Source of the DNA: Oscheius dolichura
Lineage: Eukaryota > Nematoda > Chromadorea > Rhabditida > Rhabditidae
NCBI GenBank assembly: GCA_932521035.1
Contig: OW051497.1
Location: forward strand, 7,626,001-7,690,000
Direction: 5' to 3'
Length of the DNA: 64,000 nucleotides
The notes under the pieces were generated by a model. It had not been told where the DNA came from, searched no databases, and saw nothing but the letters and a program-made list of their open reading frames with translations. Positions 37,477 to 49,329 of the stretch are shown here, piece after piece. The position numbers were made by a program, and so were the translations under genes. How positions within the stretch are numbered: the first letter of the stretch is position 1; each line of letters starts with the position of its first letter.

Positions 37477-38694
37477 TTCCATTTCACTTTAATCCAATCA
37501 CTTCCACAAACGTTTGCATTATTTTCCTTAGCCATATTACCATCTCTCTCTAGGTATAGTCCAACATTTCTCGGTGACACTCGTGCCTTTACGCTTTCGC
37601 TTATACATACCTCTCTTTGCACTACCAACATTCTAATTCCATTTGTATTCATTGTCTGATATAATCAGTTTATGTTTGTGATAGTTGCAACATATTATGC
37701 TTTATAAAAATATCAGTTCTTAGTTCATATCATTCATTTCTGGTTCTCTACGCGAGGGAGAATGGTAATTAAACGTCAGCTTGGCATAGCGGACGACAAC
37801 CAACAATCTCATTCACGCTGATTTATGTGAAATGTGAGCTATCCATGGATGTTCCATTTGGTTTCCAGAAGGTGACAGGGTCAGCCGGGGCAGACAGCCA
37901 GGGGCGCAAGAAATGTCGGCAGCCTTTATGACAAAGGCGTGTTCACCCGGCAAAGCCTAGACAGCTTGGGAGCGAGGTTTGGATAGTGACTGAACACCGG
38001 GGAAAGTTGAGTGGCCAACAGTTTCTTCGTCATTTAGTGTTTACGAAATCCGTAGATTTTCAACAAACCGACTTTTGATACAATTAGTCGATGTGGTCCA
38101 AATGGGTGGGCCTCTTATTTTTGTCACGGGCACGCTTTACAGCCGTTGTGCCGCCTACTCGCCTCGAATATTTCGAGGATCAGCTGCCATTCGGCATTGC
38201 TTACAAGTTACAACCACTGCTGCCACGCCCAGACCAATAGAAGAAACGATGTCAGCTTAGCTCATCTTGTGTTGTACCCCTTTGACCAGGCCATTAGGTC
38301 GCGACGCGGCGAGGATAACTATCTCACCAGATAGCGGCCACATGTGCTCCACGGTGATCCCTTTTCACATCACATCTTTTCTTTTCAATTGCCATTCGCA
38401 TGTCAAGAATAGGTCCTATAAATTTGTTGCAACTTTCCGCAATGATCCGCGTCGCCAATCGCCTCTAGTCTTGTAGAAGCTCTGCCGTATCCTTGTTTTG
38501 AAGTTGCATTTCTTGGAAGTGTCTCAGGTTGTTAACAGGCTGCTTCGGCCGCAAAAAATGATTCCGACGTTTCTTTGAACCTGCAAACAATCACGAAAAT
38601 CTGTGCCAACCACATCCCAATATCTTAGTGCCAACTCTCCTCTGAGCTTTCTTTTCCTTTAGTTCTTTCAAAAAACTGAAATTTTCAGTCAAAC
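37477..38694. other. NF-YA 3' flank and troponin T upstream region
   Basis: No coding exon supported. Includes a pyrimidine-rich stretch before the TTTTCAG acceptor at about 38682-38688, which probably receives a spliced leader for the troponin T mRNA. Overlapping plus frames around 38075-38476 have no domain. Confidence 0.4.
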
Positions 38695-40645
38695 ATGTCC
38701 GAGGAGGAGGAGATCGTGTAAGTTGTCTTATGTTTTGCTTGCCGGGGTTTGTTTGAAACGCCTTCAATTAAACATATTAACGAAGTGCGCCGTTGGGACA
38801 TCAAACGCGTCAGGTGTTGCGGAGATGTGTTGATCCCACGCAGCACACTGCCCCTCCGGGTGAAAAACTGCTCTGAGGAATAAAGGGGAGAAAGCTTGAC
38901 ATATGCTTGATTCTTAGGTCCGGTGAGGAGGAGGAGGAAGAGATTGACGAGGAGGTCTCGGAAGCCGGCGAGGAGAGCAAGTGAGACTTTCTTCTTGCTT
39001 TGGAGACAGTTGTCCATTTAGGGCTGAAGAAGATGCCCCGGCTGAAGAACCGGAAGAAGAAGCGGAGGCTCCTCCTGTCGAGGAAACTAAGTAACTGACC
39101 TCTTCACCTGGAACTGTTTGAAATTTGCAGACCTAAGAGCCGTCCTCCACCCCAGCAAGAGGAGAAGCCCCCAGCAGAGATGACTGAGGCTGAAGCTGCT
39201 ATGCTTGTATGAACGGACCGTCGAAATAAATTGTGAATCTTTTCAGGCTGCCAAGAAGAGGCACGAAGAGGAGGAAGCCGCCAAGCTTCTTGACTACGAA
39301 CAGCGCCGTGTCCTCGAGAAGGAAAGAATCGAGGAAGAACTCCGCGAGCTCAAGGAGAAGCAGGAGAAGCGCAGGTAGTCATACCTAGAAAACAGTAGTC
39401 AATCGGTTCAGGGCTGAACGTGCCGCTGAGGAGGCCGAGTTCAACGAGCGCAGAAAGCAGGACGAAGAGCGCCGTAGAAAGGAAGAGGTTGAATAATGCT
39501 TCCCTCCTTTAGAAACACAAGTTTCAGGAAGACCGTAAGGCCAAATCCGATGCCGAGAAGGCTCGCAAGAATGAAGAGCGCCAACGTCGTCAGCAGATGA
39601 TGGCCGGATCCTTCGCTGCTGCTGCCGCTGCCCCCGGAGGAGGCAGAAACTTCAAAGTCGAATCTAAGGGAGAACAGGCTGCTCAATTTGGAAACCTTGC
39701 ACAGGTGCGTTTTTCTAAGGGGTAACAAGTGCTTCCGCTGCAACATGTGGTATGAGAAAAAAGATAGAGCAGACGGCTGTAAAATGGAGAATGAGTTCAC
39801 CACATGGCAATGATCTGCCTCCAATAGACAAATGATTGCAGAGCACCAGCACCAAGAGCCAGCTTTCTGCCGAACAGATTGAGGAGCAGAAGAAGGCGTA
39901 TCTCAATGCCGTGTGCAGAGAGATCGACGTCTCTGGAATGATGCCTAATGATCTCAAGGAGAAGATCAAGCAACTCCACGGCAAGATTACCAAGCTCGAG
40001 GGAGAGAAGTACGATCTGGAGAAGCGTCATGAGCGTCAGGAGTACGACGTATGCCTGTACCCCTGACTCTAAGAGCCTTTCTTTTCAGTTGAAAGAGCTG
40101 TCTGAGCGTCAACGCCAGGTCGCCCGTAACAAGGCTCTCAAGAAGGGACTGGACCCCGAGGAAGCCTCCGCCTCTGTCCATCCTCCTAAGATCACAACCG
40201 CCTCCAAATTCGATCGTCAAACTGACCGAAGGTTTCTTCTTATCACTATTATAATAACTAGGATGTTACAGATCCTACAAAGATCGCTTTGTTATGTTTG
40301 AAGAGCCCGTCGTCAAGAAGCCTCCAAGCATTGCTCGCGGCTCCGCCAGACCTCCGCCAGAGTGGGGACGCAGAGAAAATGAAGAGCTCGAACAGCTTCG
40401 GTCAGAACTCATAACAGACTAAAGTATTATCAGTTTGCAGTAAGAACCTGGAGCCTCCCAAGTACGTCGAGCAAGTCAAAGCCGAAGGAGACGCTGCCCG
40501 CCCTCCTGTCCAAGCCATTCCTCTCCAACTTCCCGACAAGGACTTCGAGGATGAGCCCGCTCCCGCTCCTGCCGAGGCAGCTGCTGAGGCACCCGCTGAA
40601 GAACCTATCCCCGACACCGAGACCGAGGCCGTTGCCACCAACTGA
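38695..40645 (+). CDS. tnt: Troponin T (MUP-2-like)
   Basis: Tropomyosin-binding subunit of the thin-filament troponin complex in body muscle. Start at 38695, seven bases after TTTTCAG. The N-terminus is typically acidic: MSEEEEIV, then [40 protein letters not shown]. The long helical tropomyosin-binding part follows: [40 protein letters not shown], then [16 protein letters not shown], and the conserved core [20 protein letters not shown] with [20 protein letters not shown] (troponin I/C-binding coiled coil). C-terminal [15 protein letters not shown], an Ala/Pro/Glu-rich tail and stop at 40645. About 390 residues over about ten exons, like C. elegans MUP-2. Introns are often about 37-42 nt. 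AATAAA at 40733-40738. Codon use is biased toward C/G third positions, as in highly expressed genes. Confidence 0.95.
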
Positions 40646-41355
40646 AGAACATGCCGCCACACATAGATTTATTGTAATCCCCCGGTGTTGCTGCTTTACC
40701 TCTGTGCAACCAACTTTTCTATACTTCTTCCCAATAAATAATTTTTCACTAGCACACCTCCTTTTTGGTGAATTTGGATACCTTTCGTAGAGTCAGCTAT
40801 CATATATTCACAAAAGGCCAGAGGCCAATGGTATGGGAATATTACGCCAGGCGTTTTTAGTTCCTGTGATTAGTAACCATGTCACCTTCAAAGCATAATA
40901 TTGCGGCTATTTTCGTCGGCTGAAAAAGCATCTGCGTGTTTTTGCATGCGGGCCAAGTACAGCTCAATTAAAGAACCGACCTAGCTCGCTTTCCTTTGTA
41001 CTCCAGAGTCAAGCCAACCGATAGGATAATTGATTTTAGCGCAGGTAGTTCCGCTGGATCATTCATTCCAACGATAGCTTTCTTACAACTTCTTTCTATT
41101 TTAAATTTATCAAATATAAGTTTAAAAACTTTTGCTGGTCTTTTGAATGCTATATTAACATTCCAGTTCACAATTAACTTCCATTGAAAAGAAGAAAAAT
41201 TGGCTCAATTAAAGGACCGCCCCCTTGCGTAATCACGCTCTAAATTGCCTTTATTCAGAACTTTTCATCTGGTGAAATAGCACCTCTCCCGCTTGTTTAC
41301 TTCTCTTCTAGTTATTTTAAACTTCATAATATAAAAAAAGAATTTCAGCTAAAGC
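40646..41355. other. Intergenic interval, troponin T / ILRUN
   Basis: No coding exon supported. GCTCAATTAAAG(A/G)ACCG occurs twice in direct orientation, near 40961 and 41201. The start of the next gene is preceded by an AATTTCAG acceptor at 41341-41348. Confidence 0.4.
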
Positions 41356-43551
41356 ATGGATGTGGATGATACGGGGTTAATGGCTCAACTAAGGGGACTC
41401 TGCACCAACGACAGAGATGTGAGTATTTCGACAACTTAGGTATCACATTGTTCATTTTTAGTCTATGGTGCAAGAATTTATCCAAATCGTAGGGGATAGT
41501 AAAGTAACAGCAGATGAGGCTAAATTTTACTTGGAAATGCATGCGTGGTATGTTTTAAATTTATTTCCCATTTACAAAATCGTTTAAGGAGACTAAGCGA
41601 TGCAATAGGAGCGTATTACGATAACGGACAGCAGAACCAACAATTCTTGGATATAGCCACAATGGAAAGCACTCTGAGTAGCCTGGGAATGACGCTAGTT
41701 CAAGACGCTAATCCAGAAGAGGTGAATTTTCTTTATTCAACTTTCCCCAGTACCTTATCCGATTGAAGATAGTGCCGGCAAATGTCTACTTTAAAAAGAC
41801 GTTCACTATAAGAAACACAGGACTTGCCGACTGGCCTCCAGGATGTGAAATCCGCTTTGTTGATGGTAAGCGCTTTTTAAATTTGTTTTTGCCTTCAACT
41901 TTCAGGAATTATGAAATTTACAAAGACCTTTACATAAAATAAATTTCTAACCATGTCCTGAACATTTAGAAATGACCATTAGTGGTGGCTATTCAACATA
42001 GACAACGTTTTTGATCTTTTCGGTCATAATTTTTGTGAAAAGAAATGCTTCTAATGTGTAGTTTATTCCAAATTGACCTACTGATTTTATTTGAATTATT
42101 AAACTGGCCATTAGATTAAAGGGACTGTCAGGGACCTTTGAATTAGTGAAAGACTTAGCGTCCTTTTTCTGTAAAGACCTTGGCGGAAGTCCCCATTTTC
42201 AAAAGCCATATCCGTGTTTTGCGGCGGTTGGTGAACGTTTTTGGTATCAGTTTGTAGAGAAAAAATCGCTTGTAAAGGCGTACTATGAACGGTTTCTCCA
42301 ATAGACCACAGAGAGCTCCAATTTCAAAAATGGGGAATCCCGGCCAAGGGCTTTACAGAAAAAGGACGCTAAATCTTTCACTAAACCAAAGGTCCTTGAC
42401 AGTCCCTTTAAGGAAGTACTCAACGAAATCAAGTCAGAATAAATTACGTTCAAATTATTAAAAAAACTCGAGTTTATATTGAAGAAAACTAATTCGACTG
42501 TTAATTTTCTAGCCTTTAGGCATGCAACTTCTTGAAAATTGTACCTTTGCTGATCTAAGTCAGTTTGCTCGCTAAAATAAAAGTCTTCTTGATTTCAAAC
42601 AGGCTATATTTTATGAGACTAGAAGAGCCCAGTTTTATTGTGAGGGGCGCCTTGGCCGGCCGACGCCCCCGTTTCGTGTTGGCGGAGGCTCCGCGCTTGG
42701 GGTTTCTCCACGTTGAGACTTTCGGTCGAAATATCCGGCTGTGACAAAACGAAAAGCGAAACCATTTTTGACAGTTGGCTGACGGAAGCAGGCCGCTTAT
42801 AGGAAAAGGCTTAACTTTGGTAAAGTGCTGTCGCTTCGTCACTGTTACGCGCCAGAGCTTAGCAAAAAATAAATCGCCAATACGCGAAGAAGCGTCGTCG
42901 AATGGGCCTACTCTCATCGTGCTAGCTCAAAAAACGTTGTTACAATTTTGGAAATTTAAAAGCTTGCTTCCTCCTTACTTTCAAAAAATTCTAAAAGTGC
43001 AGTTCGACTCAGCAAAAATTATCGGTTAGAATGACACTACTCTCGACTTCCTCACTCAAAAAAAGGGGTCGGTTACATAACGTCTTTTTATATAGAAAGT
43101 TAGACAACTTTCAGGCACACCGATGCAACAACTGGATGCCGTCAGCGTACCAGTAGTCGAAGTCGGATCTGAATATGAAATCAGTATTCCAATGATCTCT
43201 CCAATTGAAACTGGATCTTATCAATCACAATGGCGGATCTACACGGCAAATGATTGGTCTTTTGGAGGTAGGCATTGTCTTTCTCTTTAACTAACAAATT
43301 CTAGATTCTATTTTTTCTATAGTAAACGTGGACAAATCATTAGACGGTGGGAGTGCTACTTTCCCAGAAGTGAGTTAATCCAGCTTCATTTATACATTGC
43401 TCCTGCTTTATAGTCATGGCTTCTTCAACCACTAACAGCATCAGAAATAGGGAGATACGAAGAAGCTGCTAATCGACTATTCCAGGATCAATCTGGTGTC
43501 AACGCTCGCCCATCCACCCCAAACAACGAACCCGAAGATATGATGGAGTAA
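41356..43551 (+). CDS. ILRUN: ILRUN-like protein (UBA-like plus NBR1-type FW domain)
   Basis: Homologue of vertebrate ILRUN (C6orf106), an inflammation/lipid-linked regulator with a UBA-like bundle and a four-tryptophan (NBR1-like) domain. Start at 41356 (MDVDDTGLMAQLRGLCTNDR), eight bases after TTTCAG. UBA-like part: SMVQEFIQIVGDSKVTADEA, FYLEMHAWRLSDAIGAYYDN. FW domain: VYFKKTFTIRNTGLADWPPG with the key Trp, CEIRFVDG; then after a 1.25-kb intron VEVGSEYEISIPMISPIETG, YQSQWRIYTANDWSFG, IFSIVNV. The C-terminal tail is short (RLFQDQSGVNARPSTPNNEP), stop at 43551. The long intron (about 41866-43114) is exceptional among the tiny introns here and carries a MITE. Exon joins are in frame. About 255 residues, near the vertebrate length. 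Confidence 0.88.
42116..42411. mobile_element. MITE with TTAA flanks and ~80-bp inverted repeats (in ILRUN intron)
   Basis: The left end TTAAAGGGACTGTCAGGGAC is mirrored at the right end by the reverse complement of TTAAAGGGACTGTCAAGGAC. Similarity continues inward through TAGTGAAAGA(C/T)TTAGCGTCC and TTTTTCTGTAAAG to about 80 bp from each end. Total about 296 bp, with no open reading frame. TTAA at both outer ends suggests a TTAA-targeting, piggyBac-like non-autonomous element. A related terminus begins at 63765. Confidence 0.8.
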
Positions 43552-43901
43552 AACAACTTTAACTAAGATTCCTTACGGCTGATACAGGTTTAATTTTATA
43601 GGGTAATCCCCCTGAAACTAATACTTGTATGATCTTTTACCTTGTATTTGTAATGTGTTCAGTAGGTCCAAAGCGGTCATGTCTCGAAACTACTATTTAT
43701 TATTTACCTCTTACTATTATCTCATTCAAGTACCCGTTTCCTAACCCTTCAAGACAAGACAAAGTTCCTTAAAAGTTTCCTTTCATGTGTACTCCTTGGC
43801 TGTCAAGTTGCAATAAATAGCAAAGACCGATTAACTAGTTCATTGATCTTCATTAGCGGATAAACTACAAATCGGAAAGAAACATCGTCAATGAAAGTAA
43901 T
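43552..43901. other. Convergent 3' flanks, ILRUN / myosin light chain
   Basis: Tail-to-tail interval. AATAAA at about 43811 on the plus strand may serve ILRUN. No coding sequence seen. Confidence 0.4.
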
Positions 43902-44536
43902 TTAAGCGTTGGCGAGCTCGTCCTGGGCTCCGGTGGTGATGAGATGAGCGAAGGCCTTGTAGTCGACCTGTCCTCCCTCAATTGGCGGCTTACCCTGGAA
44001 TATCACGAGTTATGAGCGTAAAAAGAAAGGACTACCTTGTACATGGCCTTGATCTCGTCCTCCTCAAGGGGTTCTCCACGCTTGTTCCTCAAGATCTTGA
44101 GCAGCTCATCCTCGGAGATCTTTCCGGCGTCCTTCTTGTCGAACATGGCGAACGCACCGACGATTGTGGCTTCGGGATCAGTTCCTATCGGGATGGATTA
44201 AAGAGGAGGAAAGACTGGACAAACCAGTGAGACGCTCTCCGAAGAGGGTCAGGAAGGTGGTGAAGTTCAGGGGTCCGGGGGCTTCCTTGATCATGGCGTC
44301 GATCTGACTGTCGGAAGCGATCTGTCCCATAGAGGCGTACAGATCCTTGAGATCTCCCTAAAGCCATTTTGTTATTTTAGACTTATTGCGAATAAAACCT
44401 TGTCGATGATTCCGTCCTTGTTCTGGTCCATGATGCCGAAGGCCTCCTTGAACTCCTGGATGGTCTTCTGGTCGAACTGAGTAGCCTCAGATCCGGACCT
44501 CTTCTTGCTGGACTTCTTCTTGGTGGCCTTGGACAT
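43902..44536 (-). CDS. Regulatory myosin light chain, copy A (mlc-1/mlc-2 type)
   Basis: Muscle myosin regulatory light chain that wraps the myosin neck. Start at 44536: MSKATKKKSSKKRSGSEATQ, then FDQKTIQEFKEAFGIMDQNK with the first EF-hand (DQNKDGIIDKGDL), IASDSQIDAMIKEAPGPLNF, FGERLTGTDPEATIVGAFAM, DAGKISEDELLKILRNKRGE, then GKPPIEGGQVDYKAFAHLIT and DELANA, stop at 43902. About 170 residues, almost the same as C. elegans MLC-1/MLC-2. Here the ATG is contiguous with the second codon. Three short introns. It faces away from copy B 1.05 kb to the right, the arrangement known for C. elegans mlc-1/mlc-2. Coding sequence and introns are nearly identical to copy B (see findings). Confidence 0.96.
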
Positions 44537-45583
44537 GATGAAGGACTGGTTAACTACTCTGAAGAATAGACTATGAAAAGCATAGAGGAACTCTTTGAGG
44601 AAGAAGACAAAGCAAAAGTGAACGTCTAATCGGCTGATAGCAGCTTGGAGGGAATGGGAACCGTGCGAGTTCCCGGGAGTGGGGGTGGGCTTGAGTGTAA
44701 GCTCTGGCTGATCGGCGCGATCAATGCCGGAGTGGCAGTGCTCAAAAGACAGTGTAACACCCTCAATCAATCCGACCGGAATACGCAAACAGACGAATAC
44801 TCAAGAGGCGCAAATCCATGCCATACCTACGCTGCCAGGTTTCAATATTTCGCAGGGGTCATCGGCAGGGACTTGAAGTAGTCAGTGTACAACACTAATA
44901 AATCAATCAAATCTGCTGGCTAACAACTTTGCTTTGTCGGGAGAAAAAACGTGAGCCCTTAAAATCGGAAAGAAGGGATACATTGAAAGGATAACGGTTA
45001 AAGGAAATCTTCCCTTTCCCCGATCGACCGAATTGTTTTTAAAGAGTAGGTTTCAAGCAACTGTCAAGTAGACGCTTTCTAGAACAGAAGTTGATGTCAG
45101 CTGCCATTTTGAAAGGAGTCAGGATAAGTTTACTTATTAATTCTATGGGGTATTTGTTGGTAAAGACCATGTGCTCCTTAAAAAGAGGGAAGTTCAAACT
45201 TGTTGTACGCTGAATGGTCACGCTGCTCCAAGTTGAATATATAATAGATTAAAATTAAATAACTTAACCTGATTGGAGCCAAGAAAGGCAGCGTTACTTT
45301 AACAAGCAACCAGCGGTGAACAAACAAAGGAAAAGCTAATAAATCCCAAGGATAGAAACTTCTCTGTCTGCCCTAATCTATAAAAACCTAAGAAGAGAAG
45401 AAAGAAGACATTTTCACTGTTGAAGAAGTCGGAAAAGCGTGGCGGTGAGATGCGATGCCGTAGGCGTGCCGTTGGGCGGAGCACTGTGTAAAGTTGTTGA
45501 GAATCCCAGCTAAAATAGCTCCCGTCGGAAGTGTAAAGGGATAGCGCCGGCTTCCAGCAGACCTCGATCCGCAGTCGTACAAG
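44537..45583. promoter_or_regulatory. Shared divergent promoter region of the two myosin light chain genes
   Basis: The intergenic spacer between head-to-head muscle genes should carry both promoters and muscle enhancers. TATATAAT occurs at about 45238. No coding exon is supported. The two gene-proximal ends do not resemble each other, in contrast to the nearly identical coding regions. Confidence 0.5.
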
Positions 45584-46354
45584 ATGGTGAGTTACTTTTC
45601 CTCTTCTTTCCAATAAGTTAACAACATAAGTGGATCAATAACTTTGAACAAAGGTTTACAAACTTAACAAAGTTACTAGACCAGCTGTGCAAATAAAAAC
45701 TAATTCAACAAAATGTTTTCAGTCCAAGGCCACCAAGAAGAAGTCCAGCAAGAAGAGGTCCGGATCTGAGGCTACTCAGTTCGACCAGAAGACCATCCAG
45801 GAGTTCAAGGAGGCCTTCGGCATCATGGACCAGAACAAGGACGGAATCATCGACAAGGTTTTATTCGCAATAAGTCTAAAATAACAAAATGGCTTTAGGG
45901 AGATCTCAAGGATCTGTACGCCTCTATGGGACAGATCGCTTCCGACAGTCAGATCGACGCCATGATCAAGGAAGCCCCCGGACCCCTGAACTTCACCACC
46001 TTCCTGACCCTCTTCGGAGAGCGTCTCACTGGTTTGTCCAGTCTTTCCTCCTCTTTAATCCATCCCGATAGGAACTGATCCCGAAGCCACAATCGTCGGT
46101 GCGTTCGCCATGTTCGACAAGAAGGACGCCGGAAAGATCTCCGAGGATGAGCTGCTCAAGATCTTGAGGAACAAGCGTGGAGAGCCCCTTGAGGAGGACG
46201 AGATCAAGGCCATGTACAAGGTAGTCCTTTCTTTTCACGCTCATAACTCGTGATATTCCAGGGTAAGCCGCCAATTGAGGGAGGACAGGTCGACTACAAG
46301 GCCTTCGCTCATCTCATCACCACCGGAGCCCAGGACGAGCTCGCCAACGCCTGA
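45584..46354 (+). CDS. Regulatory myosin light chain, copy B (mlc-1/mlc-2 type)
   Basis: Predicted protein the same as copy A apart from undetected changes. The ATG (45584-45586) is alone in exon 1, directly followed by donor GTGAGT; a 136-nt intron ends GTTTTCAG at 45722 and coding resumes with SKATKKKSSKKRSGSEATQ. The next introns (after GACAAG near 45857, after CTCACTG near 46032, after TACAAG near 46220) match copy A base for base with one visible change. Stop TGA at 46352-46354, where copy A has TAA. EF-hand DQNKDGIIDKGDL; Ser in KKRSGSE is near the usual regulatory phosphorylation region. Likely co-expressed with copy A and troponin T in body-wall muscle. Confidence 0.95.
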
Positions 46355-46797
46355 ACTACCACTGCCCACCAACAGTTTCAGTCATTATGGGAGCGTCGTG
46401 AAACTGTGCGTCTTACTTATGTAACTCTCATAGTTCCACGACTTAGGGCGTTAGTGCGGTCGGATCGCGCTGTCTCATTTCATTCCGCGCCTCAAATCTC
46501 CCTTTTCCTGCCCGCATTTCAGTGCACCGGATAGCTTATCTTCTAAAATTTTCAAAACTTTTGCCTAGGCAGGTGGTATGTGGCCGCCGTGGGCGGTCTT
46601 CACGGACCATTCGTACCCCACGACGGCCACTACCCCGCCCACGCGCTTCGGCTGCGCAGCGCCCATGCCCTAGTCGTATTCTCCCCTCTCTACTTTTGTA
46701 ACACATTCGCAAAAACGTTGTTCATATATCTCAATTTTTATCGTATCTTCTCTCTACATAAATGTCTCCTCCGCAGTGTATTATCTTTTCTCTGAGA
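46355..46797. other. Convergent 3' flanks, myosin light chain B / SLC17
   Basis: Contains a GC-rich segment (46570-46680) and AT-rich sequence. No coding exon is supported; the plus frame at 46580-46795 lacks a domain. Confidence 0.35.
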
Positions 46798-49329
46798 TCA
46801 GTGGAGTTCGCCGATGAAAGGAGTGTGATCCCCTGCCCATGGCTGTAAATCTCCTGAGGCGAATTTCCAAAATATGGCTGCTCCAATAGCATAAATAATT
46901 GACGTGGAGTAGAAGATGACGTTCCATTCAGCTGCTGTCTGAAAAGTGTATACACGCATCTAGTGATCATTGGTGGCTCTTACTCCGTTCTGTACAATCA
47001 TCCCGGTAATAATAGGAGCAATCATGCCCGGAAGTGTGGCCACGGTGTTTGAAATCCCCATCAAATGCCCAGCATACTGAAAAGAAGAACAACTGTTTGC
47101 TCTTGCGTATTTTCTTGTCACCTGAGGAGCAAGATCCAAGTGGTTGACGGAGAATCCTGACCAGCATATTCCGCCGAAACCTATGGATAGGGACAGATAG
47201 CCTACTAGGAATGCCGGTGTGCGTGCTATGGATGCCAGAACGAGGAAGACTGATTGCAAGATAAATCCTATGAATTATGAATTAGAGGTTGTTGATGTCA
47301 TCTTACCGCTGGCGCAGAATCTCCGTCTTACTGTGAGGGTGTCAACGTTTCTGTCCTTCCTGAGGTAGTCTGCCAACTGTCCTCCCCAGATCAACGTCCC
47401 TCCCATGATCAAATAAGGCAATCCGGCGATGAATCCCGCCTGTAAATGTACTCATCTATACCGTAATTACTTCTCCGCTGCCATGCTTTTTCTTCAGTTA
47501 CGTCGGAAAGAAGCGAAAGAATGCAAATAGTGCGACAAGTTTCTCGGTAGTGTTGGCATTGCGTAAGGACTGTCAAGAGCCGGAGAAATCCCCGAGCGGA
47601 GGCGTCCATAAAGCACAAAGCGCACGGCACATTGGGACTTTCAGATATTTGTCGGACTTCCATGAGGGTTTATTACCTTTTCCATCTCGTAATTCCCCGC
47701 GAGATCCTTGAGGATTCTTGGAAGCTGGGTGAGCATAGTATAAAATCCCCAATTTTGGCATGTATGAGCAGCAATAGCCGCCCAGACGGGGCCGCTTCTT
47801 AATATTTCTCTCCATGGAACCAGCTGAAGACATTACAATTAGTTTAGAGAGAGGACATTTCCTTGTTGGCTGTAACAAGCAGTCCCGTTCGCAGTACCGC
47901 TTTTTCCCCCTCTCTCTCTGCTCTCAGTTCTCAGCAGTTGGTTGACTCGGCTGTAACAGCCGGGGGAGCTTTTCGTCGTCGGCAACCCATCTCCGAAAAG
48001 CCCTCCCCTCATCACATAAGCTTTTTTTCGCGAGAGAGAGCGAGAGAGGGACTGAATAGTGGACAACACCTTTTTGGAAAATGGAAAGATAAAGAATTGC
48101 ACTCACATATTGATTCTGGTTGACGGCATCTCGTTGGAGGAGGGTCAGTTCATCTGTTGTGATGTCAGGATCCATTGCTGGGTAGTCCTGTACCCGACTG
48201 GTCCACAAGTAGCCCCATAATATGGCAAGAAATCCTAAGCGAAGAGAAAATTAAGTTAAATACTGAGGCAAACCGAAGAAATAGAATATATACTGCCATC
48301 CGTAGCGTTCCCCAATGTATGCTGATATGGGCATAGCGATAACTGTACCAAAATATGAACCAGAGAAGCCAAATGTGGCTAATTTCGTCTTTTCTAAGGT
48401 CGGAGCCCAGTGGCTCCAAATTACATGCATGGCCGGATATGTTACACCCTAAATCCCTAAATTATTGGCCAGTTAATGACTACCTCGAGGAGCCCTTCCA
48501 TGAATCTAGCAAAAATCAGGGGGAAGTACCCCAATTTGGCTAATGGAGGCGTCAGGAGGGTAAATATTGCCGTTCCTAAAGAGCATTCTCTTTATTTTTT
48601 TCTTAAATGTCAACTTGCCAAAAACTCCTCCAACAAAAACGGACTTTGCTCCATAATTGTGAGCCAGGTAACCTCCAGGGATTTGTGTTAAAATGTACCC
48701 GTAGAAGAAAGATCCAAGAATAACGCCTTGCGTCGTCGGAGACCAATTGCTGAATTCTCCAGGCACCTAAATTGCTAATTGGCTTTTTTAGATTTCCTCG
48801 TTCTCTTTGATCCTTTGTCCGGGGGGCTTTTCCCTCTTTGCCGTATTCTATTTCAGTTCAAGCTGACGCTTATGTGGTGACGGAAATCAGTGGACTAAAA
48901 AATACCCCCTGTCCCTTGAAAATAAGCCAAAATGGAGTAATAAACCGCTGACATAGGCTACAATTTGTTTACTTTCTGCTCGTTTCTTCCCCCACGAAAT
49001 GGAGACACACTCGAAAAACAATTGAAAACGTATTTGAAATAGCTTACATGTTGTTGAGTGCCGTTAATTGTCCTATCGCTGCCAGTGGTCATTTCCACAA
49101 TGGCAACACTCAAGTTTGCCCTCATTGCGTAGATATTTGCAAAACCCAAAAATGCCAAAATGGCTACCCAATGCCGACGAGCCATAGTCCATTTTTCCAC
49201 TTTATCTGAAATATTTATGATGGCTCCTTTAGAAAATCAAAAGTTATTTTTGGAATACTTCCCGGGAAGGAAAGGGAGGATCTACTCACGGATGAATTCT
49301 TCCTCATATCGAGGTACCCGCCTGTACAT
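46798..49329 (-). CDS. SLC17-family (sialin/phosphate/VGLUT-like) transporter
   Basis: Major-facilitator anion:sodium/proton cotransporter. Start at 49329: [13 protein letters not shown], with the next codon split across an intron, then [39 protein letters not shown] (first helix, typical of SLC17). After the lumenal loop comes [20 protein letters not shown] and [20 protein letters not shown], the classic helix 2-3 motif. Further segments include [10 protein letters not shown] (about 48290), [20 protein letters not shown] (about 47400), [50 protein letters not shown], and the C-terminal [20 protein letters not shown] followed by [10 protein letters not shown], ending at 46798. Conserved Asn-His-Leu-Asp and GxxNTxATxPG motifs support SLC17. 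About 500 residues over many exons. Substrate cannot be set from sequence; the long N-terminal tail before helix 1 is cytosolic. Confidence 0.9.

Noticed and set aside
40402..40662. Ser/Gly/Ala-rich minus-strand frames
   Set aside because: Antisense to the Ala/Pro/Glu-rich troponin T tail.
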